Positions 53,418 to 63,302 of a DNA stretch of 64,000 bases are shown piece after piece. The notes under the pieces were generated by a model. It saw only the letters and a program-made list of their open reading frames with translations. It was not told the origin of the DNA and made no database searches. The translations under genes were made by a program, and so were the position numbers. Source of the DNA: Paenibacillus sp. 1781tsa1 (GTDB lineage Bacteria; Bacillota; Bacilli; Paenibacillales; Paenibacillaceae); contig NZ_JAMYWY010000001.1 of the NCBI RefSeq assembly GCF_024159265.1, positions 5,952,001 to 6,016,000 on the forward strand. The letters are read 5' to 3'. The first letter of the stretch is position 1, and each line of letters starts with the position of its first letter.

Positions 53418-55388
53418 CTATACCGACCCCCTTAACGACGCTTCGGTACGCTTGATTTCGTCGACCGGAATGTAATAATCCGTATCGTAAGAGAATGAAC
53501 GGGCGATCATACAGATGCCTACGCCAGCAAGTCCGAGAATCGCCATCCACAGCCAACCGAATACGAAGCCAAAGCCGGCTACAAACCAGAAGACAGACAT
53601 GATGAACGGAATCGAAGAATTCTTCGGCATATGAATTGGCTCATATACAGGCTCAGGCGGATGAATGCCTTTCGCACGACGTTCTTTCTCTTCCCACCAC
53701 TCATCAATATCATCTCCGCGCGGTGTAACAGCGAAGTTGTACTCTGGAGCTGGTGAAGGAATCGACCACTCGAGCGTACGACCATCCCATGGATCGCCGG
53801 AAGCTTTAAGTGTTTTGTATTTGCGAATACCGTCTGCAATTTGTGCAACTTGGAACAAGAATCCGACACCCATCAGGAATGCCCCGATTGTGGATACGAA
53901 GTTCAGTTCCCACCAGCCAGTATCCCAGCCGTATGTGCTCAGACGACGTGTCATACCCATTAGACCGACAGCGTACTGCGGCATGAAGCAGACATAGAAA
54001 CCAATATTCCAAGTCCAGAATGCCCATTTGCCCAGTTTCTCTTCGAGTTGGAAACCGAACATTTTAGGCCACCAGTAATACAGACCAGCGAAGTATCCGA
54101 AGACAACGCCACCGATCAATACTTGGTGGAAGTGGGCAATCAGGAAGTAACTGTTGTGGAACTGGAAGTCAGCAGGAGCAACGGATAACAGAACGCCTGT
54201 CATACCCCCGACAATAAAGCACGGGATAAAGGCAAGTGTCCACATCATCGGAGTCGCCATGCGAATCCTTCCTCGATACATGGTAAACAGCCAGTTAAAT
54301 ATCTTAACCCCTGTTGGAATAGCAATCAACATCGTAGTTACGGCGAAGAATGCATTCACGTCCGCTCCTGAACCCATCGTGAAGAAGTGATGCGCCCATG
54401 TGAAGAAGGACAGGAAGCTGATGATTAACATTGCAAATACCATTGACTTGTAACCAAACAGTTTTTTCCGAGAGAAGGTACTTACAATCTCGGAGAACAC
54501 ACCGAATGCCGGCAAGACGACAATGTATACCTCAGGGTGACCCCACATCCAGATCAAGTTGATATACATCATTGGGTTACCGCCCAGATCAAGTGTGAAG
54601 AAATGCGCCCCGGCAAACCTGTCGAGGAATAGCAATGCAAGCGTCACGGTCAAGATCGGGAAAGCAAACAAGATAATGATACAAGTGGAGAATACCGACC
54701 ATGTAAACATCGGCATTTTCATCCATCTCATGCCTGGCGCACGCATTTTAATGATGGTAACCAGGAAGTTGATACCGGTAGCCAGGGAACCGATACCCGA
54801 TATCTGTATACCCCATATATAGAAGTTCTGTCCGACCCCCGGACTGTGTGACAGCTCCGATAAAGGTGGATAACTCAGCCATCCTGCATCCGGTGAACCA
54901 CCGATAACGAAGGACAGGTTAAACAGCATTGCTCCCAGGAAGAATAACCAGAAGCTTAATGCATTCAGAAACGGGAAGGCAACGTCCCTTGCTCCGATCT
55001 GTAATGGCACGATAACGTTAAATAAACCAAACATGAATGGCATCGCCATGAACAGGATCATGATCGTGCCGTGAGTTGTAAAGACCTGATTATAATGTTC
55101 AGGATGTAAGAAATCCATGTTAGGCATAGCCAGCTGCAGACGCATCATCAATGCATCCACACCACCACGGAACAACATGATAATGGAAGCAATGATATAC
55201 ATAATACCGATCTTTTTATGATCGACGGTAGTTAACCAGTTACGCCAGAGCCAGCCCCATTTTTTGAAATAAGTCAGCACCGTTACGATAGTAATCATCG
55301 TAATACCGATGGCCACGTCTGCTCCATAGATCAGCGGGTCGCCGGTTACGAAAAACTCCGATGCAAACTCTTTAAGTCTCTCTAACAT
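53418..55388 (-). CDS. qoxB: Quinol oxidase subunit I (heme-copper, proton-pumping)
   Basis: 656 residues, about fifteen TM helices. Heme and CuB ligands are in HGTIMILFMAMPF, WMWGHPEVYIVVLPAFGVFS (His-Pro-Glu-Val-Tyr cross-link), WAHHFFTMG and AHFHQVLIGGVVFGYF. It reduces O2 with electrons from quinol and pumps protons. The cytoplasmic tail carries PEYNFAVTPRGDDIDEWWE as in QoxB/CyoB. It lies 21 bases after qoxA. Confidence 0.96.
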   Translation of the reverse strand: MLERLKEFASEFFVTGDPLIYGADVAIGITMITIVTVLTYFKKWGWLWRNWLTTVDHKKIGIMYIIASIIMLFRGGVDALMMRLQLAMPNMDFLHPEHYNQVFTTHGTIMILFMAMPFMFGLFNVIVPLQIGARDVAFPFLNALSFWLFFLGAMLFNLSFVIGGSPDAGWLSYPPLSELSHSPGVGQNFYIWGIQISGIGSLATGINFLVTIIKMRAPGMRWMKMPMFTWSVFSTCIIILFAFPILTVTLALLFLDRFAGAHFFTLDLGGNPMMYINLIWMWGHPEVYIVVLPAFGVFSEIVSTFSRKKLFGYKSMVFAMLIISFLSFFTWAHHFFTMGSGADVNAFFAVTTMLIAIPTGVKIFNWLFTMYRGRIRMATPMMWTLAFIPCFIVGGMTGVLLSVAPADFQFHNSYFLIAHFHQVLIGGVVFGYFAGLYYWWPKMFGFQLEEKLGKWAFWTWNIGFYVCFMPQYAVGLMGMTRRLSTYGWDTGWWELNFVSTIGAFLMGVGFLFQVAQIADGIRKYKTLKASGDPWDGRTLEWSIPSPAPEYNFAVTPRGDDIDEWWEEKERRAKGIHPPEPVYEPIHMPKNSSIPFIMSVFWFVAGFGFVFGWLWMAILGLAGVGICMIARSFSYDTDYYIPVDEIKRTEASLRGSV

Positions 55389-55409
55389 TGGGGGCCTCCT
55401 TTCGAATCT

Positions 55410-56384
55410 TTAGTTAGCACTCTTGTCCTCATCTTGTTTGGACACATCGTTTGAATTCTGAATGGCTCCAGAAGCTTCACTTGAACTTCCATGCTTACTG
55501 TGAGCACTTTGACCATCTACAACATACTTGGTCACAATATTTTGGAACAATCCTTCTGGGAAGGCAGAATAATAAGCAACATTGCTTGTTCCTGGTTCAG
55601 CCAGTGCCTTGTAACCTTCTGCAGTCAATTCCTGGGAACTTTGTTTCACTTCAGTTACCCATTTGTCAAAATCTTCGTCCGATGTAGCATTCACATCAAA
55701 ACGCATTTCTCCAAAATGCTCACCTGTGAAGTTAGCGCCTGAACCCCAGTACTTGCCTTCATGATCTGCTTGCAGATACAAGGTCATCGCCATACCCGAC
55801 ATCGTATAAATCTGTCCTCCAAGTTGCGGAATCCAGAATGAGTTCATCGGTGAATCCGCAGTGAGTTCAAATTTCACGGGCCGGTCTGCCGGAATATTCA
55901 GCGTGTTGACCGTTGCAATCCCTTGCTCAGGATACATAAACAACCATTTCCAATCCAGTGAAGACACTTGAATGGTAATTGGTGCTTTCTCGTGAGCCAA
56001 CGGCTTCGAAGGCTCCAGATCATACGTGTAACGAATAGTAACAATGGCAAGCAGTCCAATAATAATAATTGGAACCGTCCACCAGATTGCCTCCGCCTTC
56101 GTACTATGAGACCAGTTAGGCTCATAAGCAGCTTTGTTATCCGGCTTGTCGCGGTAACGCCATACGATTACGGCAGACAAAATGAGTACTGGCACAATGA
56201 TGACAGCACACAAAATTGTCGAGATGACAATCAAATCTCTCTGCGAAGCGCCAATTGGCCCCTTCGGATCCAGAACAACGTACTGTCCGCCTGCCAGCAT
56301 TGGCCAGACAATCAATGCAATTGTAACCAACGTCAGGACAACCGGAATGATAATCCGGATTAGCGACCTAGGTTTCTTGTTCAT
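55410..56384 (-). CDS. qoxA: Quinol oxidase subunit II
   Basis: 324 residues with two TM helices and a cupredoxin domain. The CuA-binding Cys and His residues are absent (SSLDWKWLFMYPEQGIATVN, MSGMAMTLYLQADHEGKYWG), as expected of a quinol-type enzyme. The QoxA opening VLDPKGPIGASQRDL is present. Oddity: where Bacillus QoxA has its lipobox cysteine, this protein reads LAGGQYVVLD, so lipid attachment looks lost and the N-terminus may remain as a TM segment. An acidic Ser-rich tail ends it. First gene of qoxABCD. Confidence 0.95.
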   Translation of the reverse strand: MNKKPRSLIRIIIPVVLTLVTIALIVWPMLAGGQYVVLDPKGPIGASQRDLIVISTILCAVIIVPVLILSAVIVWRYRDKPDNKAAYEPNWSHSTKAEAIWWTVPIIIIGLLAIVTIRYTYDLEPSKPLAHEKAPITIQVSSLDWKWLFMYPEQGIATVNTLNIPADRPVKFELTADSPMNSFWIPQLGGQIYTMSGMAMTLYLQADHEGKYWGSGANFTGEHFGEMRFDVNATSDEDFDKWVTEVKQSSQELTAEGYKALAEPGTSNVAYYSAFPEGLFQNIVTKYVVDGQSAHSKHGSSSEASGAIQNSNDVSKQDEDKSAN

Positions 56385-56587
56385 TTTGATCCCCTCTCCT
56401 TAAATTCGCTCATACTGAAAAATCAGTATACTACTCTCTTCCTACTAAAGATATCAGAAATGAACAACTTTTTTGTTCTTGTTAACAAATTTGTCGATTT
56501 TACACCTTAAATGTGTGAATTTTTTCTCACAAATCGCTTGCATGGTTGATATTTGCACATTGTAATCTTTACACTTCAAGTCACAAA

Positions 56588-56640
56588 ATAAAACCCTTTG
56601 CAGTCCCGTTGAACAGTGTCAACGAATCCGCAAAGGGCTT
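56588..56640 (-). terminator. Terminator after small two-helix protein gene
   Basis: CCCTTTGC (56594-56601) pairs with GCAAAGGG (56630-56637), with inner CGTTGA/TCAACG. The spacer 56385-56590 is the AT-rich qox leader with no certain promoter. Confidence 0.7.
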
Positions 56641-56702
56641 TATTGACTGGATTCCGGGTACTTATCCAGTCTTATTATGAACGAATTAACGCAGGATTAT
56701 AA

Positions 56703-56966
56703 TCAATCAGCGCCTTCGTCTTCCCGGCGTGTATGAACAAGGCCAATCGCTTTGGCAATAACGTAAATAAACACACTACCTACAAGGAATCCAATACCGA
56801 CCATCAAGCCAAGATTACGATCATTAAAATCATTCAAATTGATCAGACACATGACCACTCCCGTAATGAGTGCGACCCATGCCAGAACTGTCATCGTCAA
56901 GACGGCGCGCCGCATATTTTTGTCTTTGCGCTCCAATTGGCTGACCATTGCTGTCTTCGATGCCAT
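56703..56966 (-). CDS. Small two-helix membrane protein of unknown function
   Basis: 87 residues from ATG 56966, 8 bases after AAGGAAG; the frame opens at 57023. MASKTAMVSQLERKDKNMRR is basic and cytoplasmic, then two TM helices (AVLTMTVLAWVALITGVVM, LGLMVGIGFLVGSVFIYVIA) and a charged tail. No family recognised. A SigA-like promoter lies upstream. Confidence 0.65.
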   Translation of the reverse strand: MASKTAMVSQLERKDKNMRRAVLTMTVLAWVALITGVVMCLINLNDFNDRNLGLMVGIGFLVGSVFIYVIAKAIGLVHTRREDEGAD

Positions 56967-57011
56967 AGTAAACACTTCCTTTTCCCTTTTTGTAAGTGCT
57001 TTCCTTATACC

Positions 57012-57042
57012 AATATACCACATCAGTATGATTTTTAGTCAA
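57012..57042 (-). promoter_or_regulatory. Promoter of small membrane protein gene
   Basis: Minus strand TTGACT, 19 bases, TGG-TATATT (extended -10). The rest of 56967-57221 holds nothing else recognised. Confidence 0.45.
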
Positions 57043-57217
57043 CAAATGTTCAAATTCCCTTCGCAATTTGGACACTTTATTTTCAAATTACCCGTTGACA
57101 AAACATTATTAAGTTCTTACTTACTTCTTATAACCCAAAAACCGTCTCTTCATAACAGAAAAGACACTTGACCTGATGAAACCTTTATGAACTACTCATT
57201 TTCAACTGTAAAAAACA

Positions 57218-57262
57218 AAAAAAAGACGGTGCATTGGAATACTCCAATGTTACCGTCTTTCT
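57218..57262 (-). terminator. Terminator after GH1 gene
   Basis: AAAGACGGT pairs with ACCGTCTTT, with inner ATTGGA/TCCAAT. Confidence 0.85.
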
Positions 57263-57327
57263 CTTCATTAATAAGGTATTCGTATAAAATGAGGACCTGT
57301 TCTCCCCCCCCTAAAGCACGAATGCAT

Positions 57328-58689
57328 CTATTGGGGATTATGTTCGTTCCGAGTTTCCAGCCAATTATTCTTAATGACATTCTGATACCAGTAATAGCTC
57401 TCCTTCGGTGTTCTCACAAGTGAACGATAGTCCACATGAACAAGACCGAAGCGCATACGGTAGCCTTCTGCCCATTCAAAATTGTCCATTAATGACCACG
57501 CCATGTACCCTTTCAGGTTAATGCCGTCATTAATGATGCGGTGAATTTGAGCCAAATGCTGTTCATAATAGGCAATTCGGCGATCATCATTAATTTTGCC
57601 ATTATCCAGATCATCATTGATGCAAGCACCGTTCTCCGTGATGTATACATCCACATTGCCGTACTTTTGCAAGTAATGCATGAATTCATATAAACCGCGT
57701 GACTCCACTGGCCAGCCGATATCCGTTTTGGTCAAGCCCATATCCACTTCTTCCGATTGAAGAACACCAGCTTCCGGATTAAAGCGATTAATTCCCATCG
57801 TGTAATAGTTAATGCCGAGCAGATCGATCGGTTGCGAGATGATCTCCATATCACCTTCTTGAATAGGTACAGTAGCCCCCGCATCTGCAAACCAATCCAC
57901 CATAAACTGCGGATACGTGCCTTTGTAGATCGGGTCTAGGAACCAGTCGGTATTGAGCGCGATCGATCGGTCACACGCAGCTTGGTCCTCAGGAGATTTG
58001 CTGTACGGCTCAGCCCAGCAGACGTTCGGAGCAATACCGATCTGTCCCGTTATACCCAAGCGACGGAAGGATTGGACCGCTTTACCGTGAGCAACCAACA
58101 ATCCATGAGCAACATTGATTGACGTTTGCAGGTCTTTGTTTCCTGGCGCATGAATCCCGAGAAGGTTCGACAGGAACGCGATACACCATGGTTCATTAAA
58201 TGTTAGCCAAAAGTTGATTTTACCCGAAAATTCTTTGAAAATCACTTCGGCATATTTCACAAAAGCGTCTACAGTTCTACGGTTACTCCAGCCCCCGTCA
58301 TCCTCCAGCGTTTGTGGAAGATCCCAGTGATACAGGGTAAGGAACGGTTCGATACCCGCCTCTATCAATGCATCCACGAAGCGATGGTAGAAGTCCAGTC
58401 CTTCCCGATTGATCTCCCCATCTCCGTCAGGAATAATGCGTGGCCACGCAATGGAGAACCGGTATGTATTAATCCCGAGTTTCTTCATCAGTTCGATGTC
58501 TTCCTCGTACCGATGGTAACTGTCACACGCGACATCTCCATTGTCTCCGTTATATACTTTGCCAGGGGTGCGAGCAAACGTATCCCAGATGGATACTCCG
58601 CGTCCACCTTCCTGTGCCGCTCCTTCTATTTGATAGGAAGCTGTTGCTGTACCCCATCGAAAATCTTGTGGAAATTGAAAAATGGTCAT
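57328..58689 (-). CDS. Beta-glucosidase, GH1
   Basis: 453 residues, (beta/alpha)8 barrel. Acid/base Glu166 in LTFNEPW and nucleophile Glu352 in YITENGA; N-terminal FPQDFRWGTATASYQIEGAA. The gene makes an intracellular protein (no signal). It hydrolyses beta-linked glucosides or galactosides with retention. It follows the GH95 gene by 16 bases, so the two form an operon; both presumably act on oligosaccharides brought in by the solute-binding-protein transporters downstream in the map. Confidence 0.94.
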   Translation of the reverse strand: MTIFQFPQDFRWGTATASYQIEGAAQEGGRGVSIWDTFARTPGKVYNGDNGDVACDSYHRYEEDIELMKKLGINTYRFSIAWPRIIPDGDGEINREGLDFYHRFVDALIEAGIEPFLTLYHWDLPQTLEDDGGWSNRRTVDAFVKYAEVIFKEFSGKINFWLTFNEPWCIAFLSNLLGIHAPGNKDLQTSINVAHGLLVAHGKAVQSFRRLGITGQIGIAPNVCWAEPYSKSPEDQAACDRSIALNTDWFLDPIYKGTYPQFMVDWFADAGATVPIQEGDMEIISQPIDLLGINYYTMGINRFNPEAGVLQSEEVDMGLTKTDIGWPVESRGLYEFMHYLQKYGNVDVYITENGACINDDLDNGKINDDRRIAYYEQHLAQIHRIINDGINLKGYMAWSLMDNFEWAEGYRMRFGLVHVDYRSLVRTPKESYYWYQNVIKNNWLETRNEHNPQ

Positions 58690-58705
58690 GGTTGGCTCCT
58701 CCGTC

Positions 58706-61090
58706 TCATGATGACACGCGGATCGTCTGTCCTGCGGTCATCGTTAAAATAATTACATAATCGCCCTGAGGCGTAAGCTCTGCCTTGGCTTGTTCATTTC
58801 CTACCACGCGCAGCGGATAAGCACTGCGAAGAGTTAGCGAATCACTTCGATCTGCTTTAATAACCGCTGAAGCAAGCTTGTTGTCCGTCCACGTTATAGC
58901 TACCGTATAACCACCTCTAGCACGAAGCCCTTCAACACGACCTTGTGTCCAGAGTTCAGGCAGTGCCGGAAGTAAATGTAACTCGTTCAAGTGGCTCTGT
59001 AATAACATCTCGGCGATTCCAGCCGTACCTCCAAAGTTACCATCGATCTGGAATGGTGGATGGTCATCAAACAGATTTGGATGTGTGGATCGTGCCAACA
59101 ACGTGCGCACAAACTGATGTGCCTGGCTGCTATCCTGCAGTCGTGCATACAGATTGATCAACCATGCACAGCTCCATCCTGTATGCCCGCCACCTTGTGA
59201 GATACGACGTTCAAGCGATATTCGTGCTGCTTCCACCAGTTCCGGTGTATGCACTCGATTGATCTGCTCCCCGGGATACAGTCCATACAGATGGGAGACG
59301 TGACGATGCCCTGGTTCGGATTCGGCAAAATCCTTAAACCACTCCAGCAATTGTCCTTCGCTTCCAATTCGGAATGGATAGAGTTTGTCCAGCGCCTCAC
59401 TCCACTCGCTTGCCAACGACTCATCTATATTTAGTTGCTTCGAGGCCTCAATACAGCGGCTAAACAATTCACGAATCAAAGTCATATCCATCGTTGAAGC
59501 CATCGAAATACTGCGCGCCTCTCCAGCTTCTGTCAGGAACTTATTTTCTGGTGAAGTGGAAGGAATTGTAACCAGATAGCCCTCAGGTCCTTCCACCAGC
59601 CAGTCGAGACAGAACAGCGCCGCTTCCTTCATGATGGGGTAGGCACGTTCCTCAAGAAAACGCTGATCTCCGGTAAATTGATAATGCTCCCATAGATGCG
59701 AGGTGAGCCATACTCCGCCCATCGGCCAGAATGCCCAACTCGCATCCCCGCCCGTCGGCGTGGAGGTTCTCCAGATATCCACGTTATGATGAGCAGTCCA
59801 TCCACGGGCTCCATACAGAATCCGCGCCGTTCTGCGTCCTGTATCACTGAGATCGGCCAGCATATCAAACAGCGGCTCATGACATTCACTCAGATTGCAG
59901 ACTTCTGCCGGCCAGTAATTCATCTCCGTGTTGATGTTGATGGTGTAGTCACTATGCCATGGCGGTTCTACCTGATGGTTCCAGATTCCCTGAAGATTAG
60001 CAGGCTGGCTGCCCGGACGCGAACTGGCCATTAACAGATATCTTCCATATTGAAAATAAATCGCCTCCAGTCCAGGGTCTTGTTCCCCAGCCTGATACGC
60101 CTGTAGCCGCTCATCCGTAGGCAGTTCAGCGTTAGCCGATACACCTAAATCAATAGATACTCTGTTAAACAACGCACGATGATCTTGTACATGTCGTTCC
60201 CGAAGCACTTCCGCGCCATGTGTAATCGCTTTGGAGATTATATCCACACATTGCTCTTCAAGCACCAGGTTATCCTTCACAGGCAACACATCGTAACTTT
60301 CAAAGGACGTAGCCGCTGCCAGATAGAAAACAACCTGATCAGCACCCTGAATATGTAGCTTACCTTCCAGTTTGGACACCTTTGCCTGCTCGCCTGTTGC
60401 CGAAACCTCTACACGCACAGCATATGCGGTTCCCCGATCTTCTTCATAAAGGATGGATTCCGGGTGATCTCTGAAGTAATTGGATTCCACATGACTCGGG
60501 CAACGACTAAACATCGTGATTGCATCTCCCGAAGTCTCCATACGATAAGGATGGGGACTGTCTAGCGTAACACTTACACTAACAGCGCCCTTCCGATCAG
60601 CACTCAATGTGCAGACCATCAGGTCATCCGAAGCACTGGAATACACTTCACGTACAAAACGAGTTCCTTCCAATGAGTATGTCGTGCTTGCAATACCCGA
60701 TTCCAGATCAAGCTCACGCTCAAAAGCATCATACGAAAGATCATCCAGACCCTCGTGGTTCAACAGAAAATGGCCCATCGGTTGGTAAGCCTCCACATCA
60801 CGGCCGAGCATCTCTCGGTTCAACAAATCCTCAGCTTCACCATACTGTCCAGACATGATTAACTCACGCGTCTGCTTCAGATACCGCTGACTGCTGTATT
60901 GAATCGTATCCCGTGGAAACCCTGACCATAATGTATCTTCATTGAGCTGAATTCGTTCTTCCGCTGCGCCGCCATACACCATGCCTCCAAGACGTCCGTT
61001 TCCGATGGGCAATGCTTCTTCCCAGCGTTTTGCCGGTTGTCGATACCATAAACGGTTGATTTTAGTTTGGTTATTGTGTGGGGACATCAT
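58706..61090 (-). CDS. Glycoside hydrolase family 95 (alpha-L-fucosidase type)
   Basis: 794 residues, no signal peptide. N-terminal beta domain with LPIGNGRLGGMVYGGAAEER and LNEDTLWSGFP; (alpha/alpha)6 barrel with WHSDYTININTEMNYWPAEV (catalytic Asn residues), and FQIDGNFGGTAGIAEMLLQS with the Asp of the GH95 centre. GH95 members remove alpha-1,2-L-fucose or L-galactose with inversion. The start may be the second ATG at 61087, which has better spacing to AAGGAG. First gene of the operon; cre-like and LacI-type boxes lie 40-65 bases upstream. Confidence 0.92.
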   Translation of the reverse strand: MMSPHNNQTKINRLWYRQPAKRWEEALPIGNGRLGGMVYGGAAEERIQLNEDTLWSGFPRDTIQYSSQRYLKQTRELIMSGQYGEAEDLLNREMLGRDVEAYQPMGHFLLNHEGLDDLSYDAFERELDLESGIASTTYSLEGTRFVREVYSSASDDLMVCTLSADRKGAVSVSVTLDSPHPYRMETSGDAITMFSRCPSHVESNYFRDHPESILYEEDRGTAYAVRVEVSATGEQAKVSKLEGKLHIQGADQVVFYLAAATSFESYDVLPVKDNLVLEEQCVDIISKAITHGAEVLRERHVQDHRALFNRVSIDLGVSANAELPTDERLQAYQAGEQDPGLEAIYFQYGRYLLMASSRPGSQPANLQGIWNHQVEPPWHSDYTININTEMNYWPAEVCNLSECHEPLFDMLADLSDTGRRTARILYGARGWTAHHNVDIWRTSTPTGGDASWAFWPMGGVWLTSHLWEHYQFTGDQRFLEERAYPIMKEAALFCLDWLVEGPEGYLVTIPSTSPENKFLTEAGEARSISMASTMDMTLIRELFSRCIEASKQLNIDESLASEWSEALDKLYPFRIGSEGQLLEWFKDFAESEPGHRHVSHLYGLYPGEQINRVHTPELVEAARISLERRISQGGGHTGWSCAWLINLYARLQDSSQAHQFVRTLLARSTHPNLFDDHPPFQIDGNFGGTAGIAEMLLQSHLNELHLLPALPELWTQGRVEGLRARGGYTVAITWTDNKLASAVIKADRSDSLTLRSAYPLRVVGNEQAKAELTPQGDYVIILTMTAGQTIRVSS

Positions 61091-61132
61091 TAGCTCCTTT
61101 TCCTCAATTAGCTATCGAAATATTTATGCCAT

Positions 61133-61157
61133 AAAACGTTTTCGGAAAGTGCTTACA
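61133..61157 (-). promoter_or_regulatory. cre-like and AAAACGTTTT elements upstream of GH95 gene
   Basis: Palindrome AAAACGTTTT (61133-61142) and, next to it, TGTAAGCACTTTCC on the minus strand (61144-61157), a near cre. The same pair occurs before the sugar-binding protein gene. Confidence 0.55.
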
Positions 61158-61220
61158 TTAAGGAAATTATATGTGATTTCCAAAATTGCGTCAATGCAAA
61201 TCATCACACATCATCCACAT

Positions 61221-61250
61221 AAAAAAAGACCCCTTTAAAGGGGCCTTTTC
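61221..61250 (-). terminator. Terminator after first sugar-binding protein gene
   Basis: CCCCTTTAAAGGGG palindrome (61230-61243) flanked by A and T runs. Confidence 0.75.
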
Positions 61251-61281
61251 TTGTTTGACCATGGATTGAGGACAATCCATG

Positions 61282-62979
61282 TTATTTTACATCTTTTCCT
61301 GTCCACAGGGAGACACGGTCTTTCACCCAAACGGTGTACTGTTTCTCCATCTCCACTGCACCTGCTTTGTCCAATTCTTCCAGGAAAGCATCATAGGTTG
61401 CGTCAAAGTTTGCTGGTGAAGTCAGAACAGCCTCTGGAATACGTTTACGAACGATATCCTGTGTTTTTCGGAACGTTACTTCATAATCTGTACCTGAAGG
61501 TACAGGCATGTTGTATGCTGCGCCCCAATCTTTCAGCTTCAGATCGTCTTCGGAAGGATAGAAATCTTTCCATGTTGTGATACCATAGGCTTTCAACGTC
61601 TCCTTCTCAGCTGCAGTGTAACCTGCTTGAATCTGTTCAGGGAAGTTCGTTGTGTAGTAGTTATCTGTGGAATCTTTCACACCATCACCGTATCTCGCAC
61701 TGAATACGTTATACAATCCGATGCCTGTTTCTTTAGTGAAATTCGAGTTGTCATTGGTTTTACGATCCTGAATCTCATCAGGGATCACACGTTGACCATT
61801 TTCCACATTATAGTGTTGGCCTTCAATACCCCAATTTCTCAATACTTGACCTTCATCGGAAGCAAGCCAGTCCATGAATTTGATGATACGTACCGGATCT
61901 TTGGCTGAAGTTGTGATTCCGATACCATAACCGTCAAATCCCGTTGGTTGGAACGTATGATCCACAATATCCTTGTTCAAAGACACAGAGAAGTGAGCAT
62001 ATGTGGCCTCGTCTTTGCCCGAAGATTTAAGTGCATTCTCCGCTTCTTGATAATTCCACTCTTGGTCAATCAGACCGAGTACACGGCCACTGGCAATTTT
62101 GGACTTATATTGATCATCCTTTTGAACAAATGTATCTTTGTCCAGCAGACCTTCATTATACATTTTGTTCAACCAGCGGAAGTATTCTTTTTCCTCTGGA
62201 CGCTTATAGTGAAGCATCGCTTCATACGTCTCGGGGTTGATGTAATATTCACCATCATCCGGTGCACCCGTTGCTTGGAATGCAGGGTTCGTTACCGTGA
62301 TCATGATCTTCCAGTCATCTGCATTCAATGTCAATGGAATGGTTGGCTGACCATCGATGGTTGGATGTTTTTCATAGTAGGCTTTCAGGACGTTCTCGTA
62401 ATCCTCAAGTGTTTTCACTTCAGGGTATCCGAGCTCTTTCAGTACTCTTTGTTGAATTTCAAATCCACCTGTTGCATCAAACGCAACATTATCTACACCC
62501 ATGTTCGTTGGGATTGTATATATCGCCTGATCTTCCGTACTGTATTTCAGACGGTTCATCTGGTCACCGTAGATTTTTTTCAAGTTTGGAGCATGCTCTT
62601 CAATCAGATCCGTTAGATCCAGCATCGCACCTGCATCTACAAGCTTAGACAAGTTACCTTTTGGGAAAATGACGTCAGGGAAATCACCGCTGGCAGCCAT
62701 AAGTGCAACCTTCTGATCGCCACCGTTGTTCACATCATACTCAGCTTCAATCGTAACGCCTGTTTGCTTGGTAATCTCTTTACCAACTGCATCTTGCATC
62801 TTGTTCCAGGTCGGACTTGCATCCGCCCCAAAAAACGTCACTGTAATTGGTTCGGTTCCACTGGATTCCGTAGTCTCTTTTGTACCCGAATTCCCACAGC
62901 CAGCTGTGACCAACATTGCACTTGCGAGCATCAACATTGCAAACGTCTTGGGTGTATTGCCTTTCATTTTGCCTCTCAT
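61282..62979 (-). CDS. Extracellular solute-binding lipoprotein (ABC sugar import, LplA-like)
   Basis: 565 residues. MRGKMKGNTPKTFAMLMLAS and the lipobox LVTAGCG mark a lipoprotein. Family-1 binding-protein features: VTFFGADASPTWNKMQDAVG, DVIFPKGNLSKLVDAGAML and the C-terminal TYDAFLEELDKAGAVEMEK. It belongs to the long type that works with LplB/LplC-like permeases, which are not in view. It probably binds an oligosaccharide for the neighbouring GH95/GH1 enzymes. AGGGGGAACTAGACA precedes the ATG. It is a near duplicate of the next gene. Confidence 0.92.
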   Translation of the reverse strand: MRGKMKGNTPKTFAMLMLASAMLVTAGCGNSGTKETTESSGTEPITVTFFGADASPTWNKMQDAVGKEITKQTGVTIEAEYDVNNGGDQKVALMAASGDFPDVIFPKGNLSKLVDAGAMLDLTDLIEEHAPNLKKIYGDQMNRLKYSTEDQAIYTIPTNMGVDNVAFDATGGFEIQQRVLKELGYPEVKTLEDYENVLKAYYEKHPTIDGQPTIPLTLNADDWKIMITVTNPAFQATGAPDDGEYYINPETYEAMLHYKRPEEKEYFRWLNKMYNEGLLDKDTFVQKDDQYKSKIASGRVLGLIDQEWNYQEAENALKSSGKDEATYAHFSVSLNKDIVDHTFQPTGFDGYGIGITTSAKDPVRIIKFMDWLASDEGQVLRNWGIEGQHYNVENGQRVIPDEIQDRKTNDNSNFTKETGIGLYNVFSARYGDGVKDSTDNYYTTNFPEQIQAGYTAAEKETLKAYGITTWKDFYPSEDDLKLKDWGAAYNMPVPSGTDYEVTFRKTQDIVRKRIPEAVLTSPANFDATYDAFLEELDKAGAVEMEKQYTVWVKDRVSLWTGKDVK

Positions 62980-63146
62980 TGTCTAGTTCCCCCTATTATT
63001 TATGAAGGTTTTATCTGTATAACAGGCTTTATGCCTGAGGATACCACTTTTTTTGAATGCGCTTACGACATGTGCTGTAAAAGCCAGATTGTTGAAGGCA
63101 ATAGTCAGTAGCACATATTTTACTACATCATTCTTCTAACACACAT

Positions 63147-63194
63147 AAAACGTTTTCGAAACATACTATAAAACGCTTACTGAAAGTGCTTACA
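63147..63194 (-). promoter_or_regulatory. Tandem cre-like elements upstream of sugar-binding protein gene
   Basis: AAAACGTTTT (63147-63156), GTAAGCGTTTTATA on the minus strand (63167-63180) and TGTAAGCACTTTCA (63181-63194), which matches the cre consensus except at one core position. Confidence 0.6.
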
Positions 63195-63232
63195 TGATAG
63201 ATTATAGGCTATCCATTCGCTTACGTCAACAA

Positions 63233-63262
63233 TAAAAAAAGCCCTTTCTCAAGGGCTTTTTT
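63233..63262 (-). terminator. Terminator after second sugar-binding protein gene
   Basis: AAAAAAGCCCTT pairs with AAGGGCTTTTTT over a 4-base loop. Confidence 0.9.
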
Positions 63263-63302
63263 CGCTATGAAAATCCTTAACTTTAATGCTTGGTTTTCAA
63301 AA

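Noticed and set aside
56514..56531. TGTGA-N8-TCACA palindrome upstream of qoxA, considered as a Rex site
   Set aside because: Rex sites have a 6-base gap; with 8 bases the geometry is wrong.
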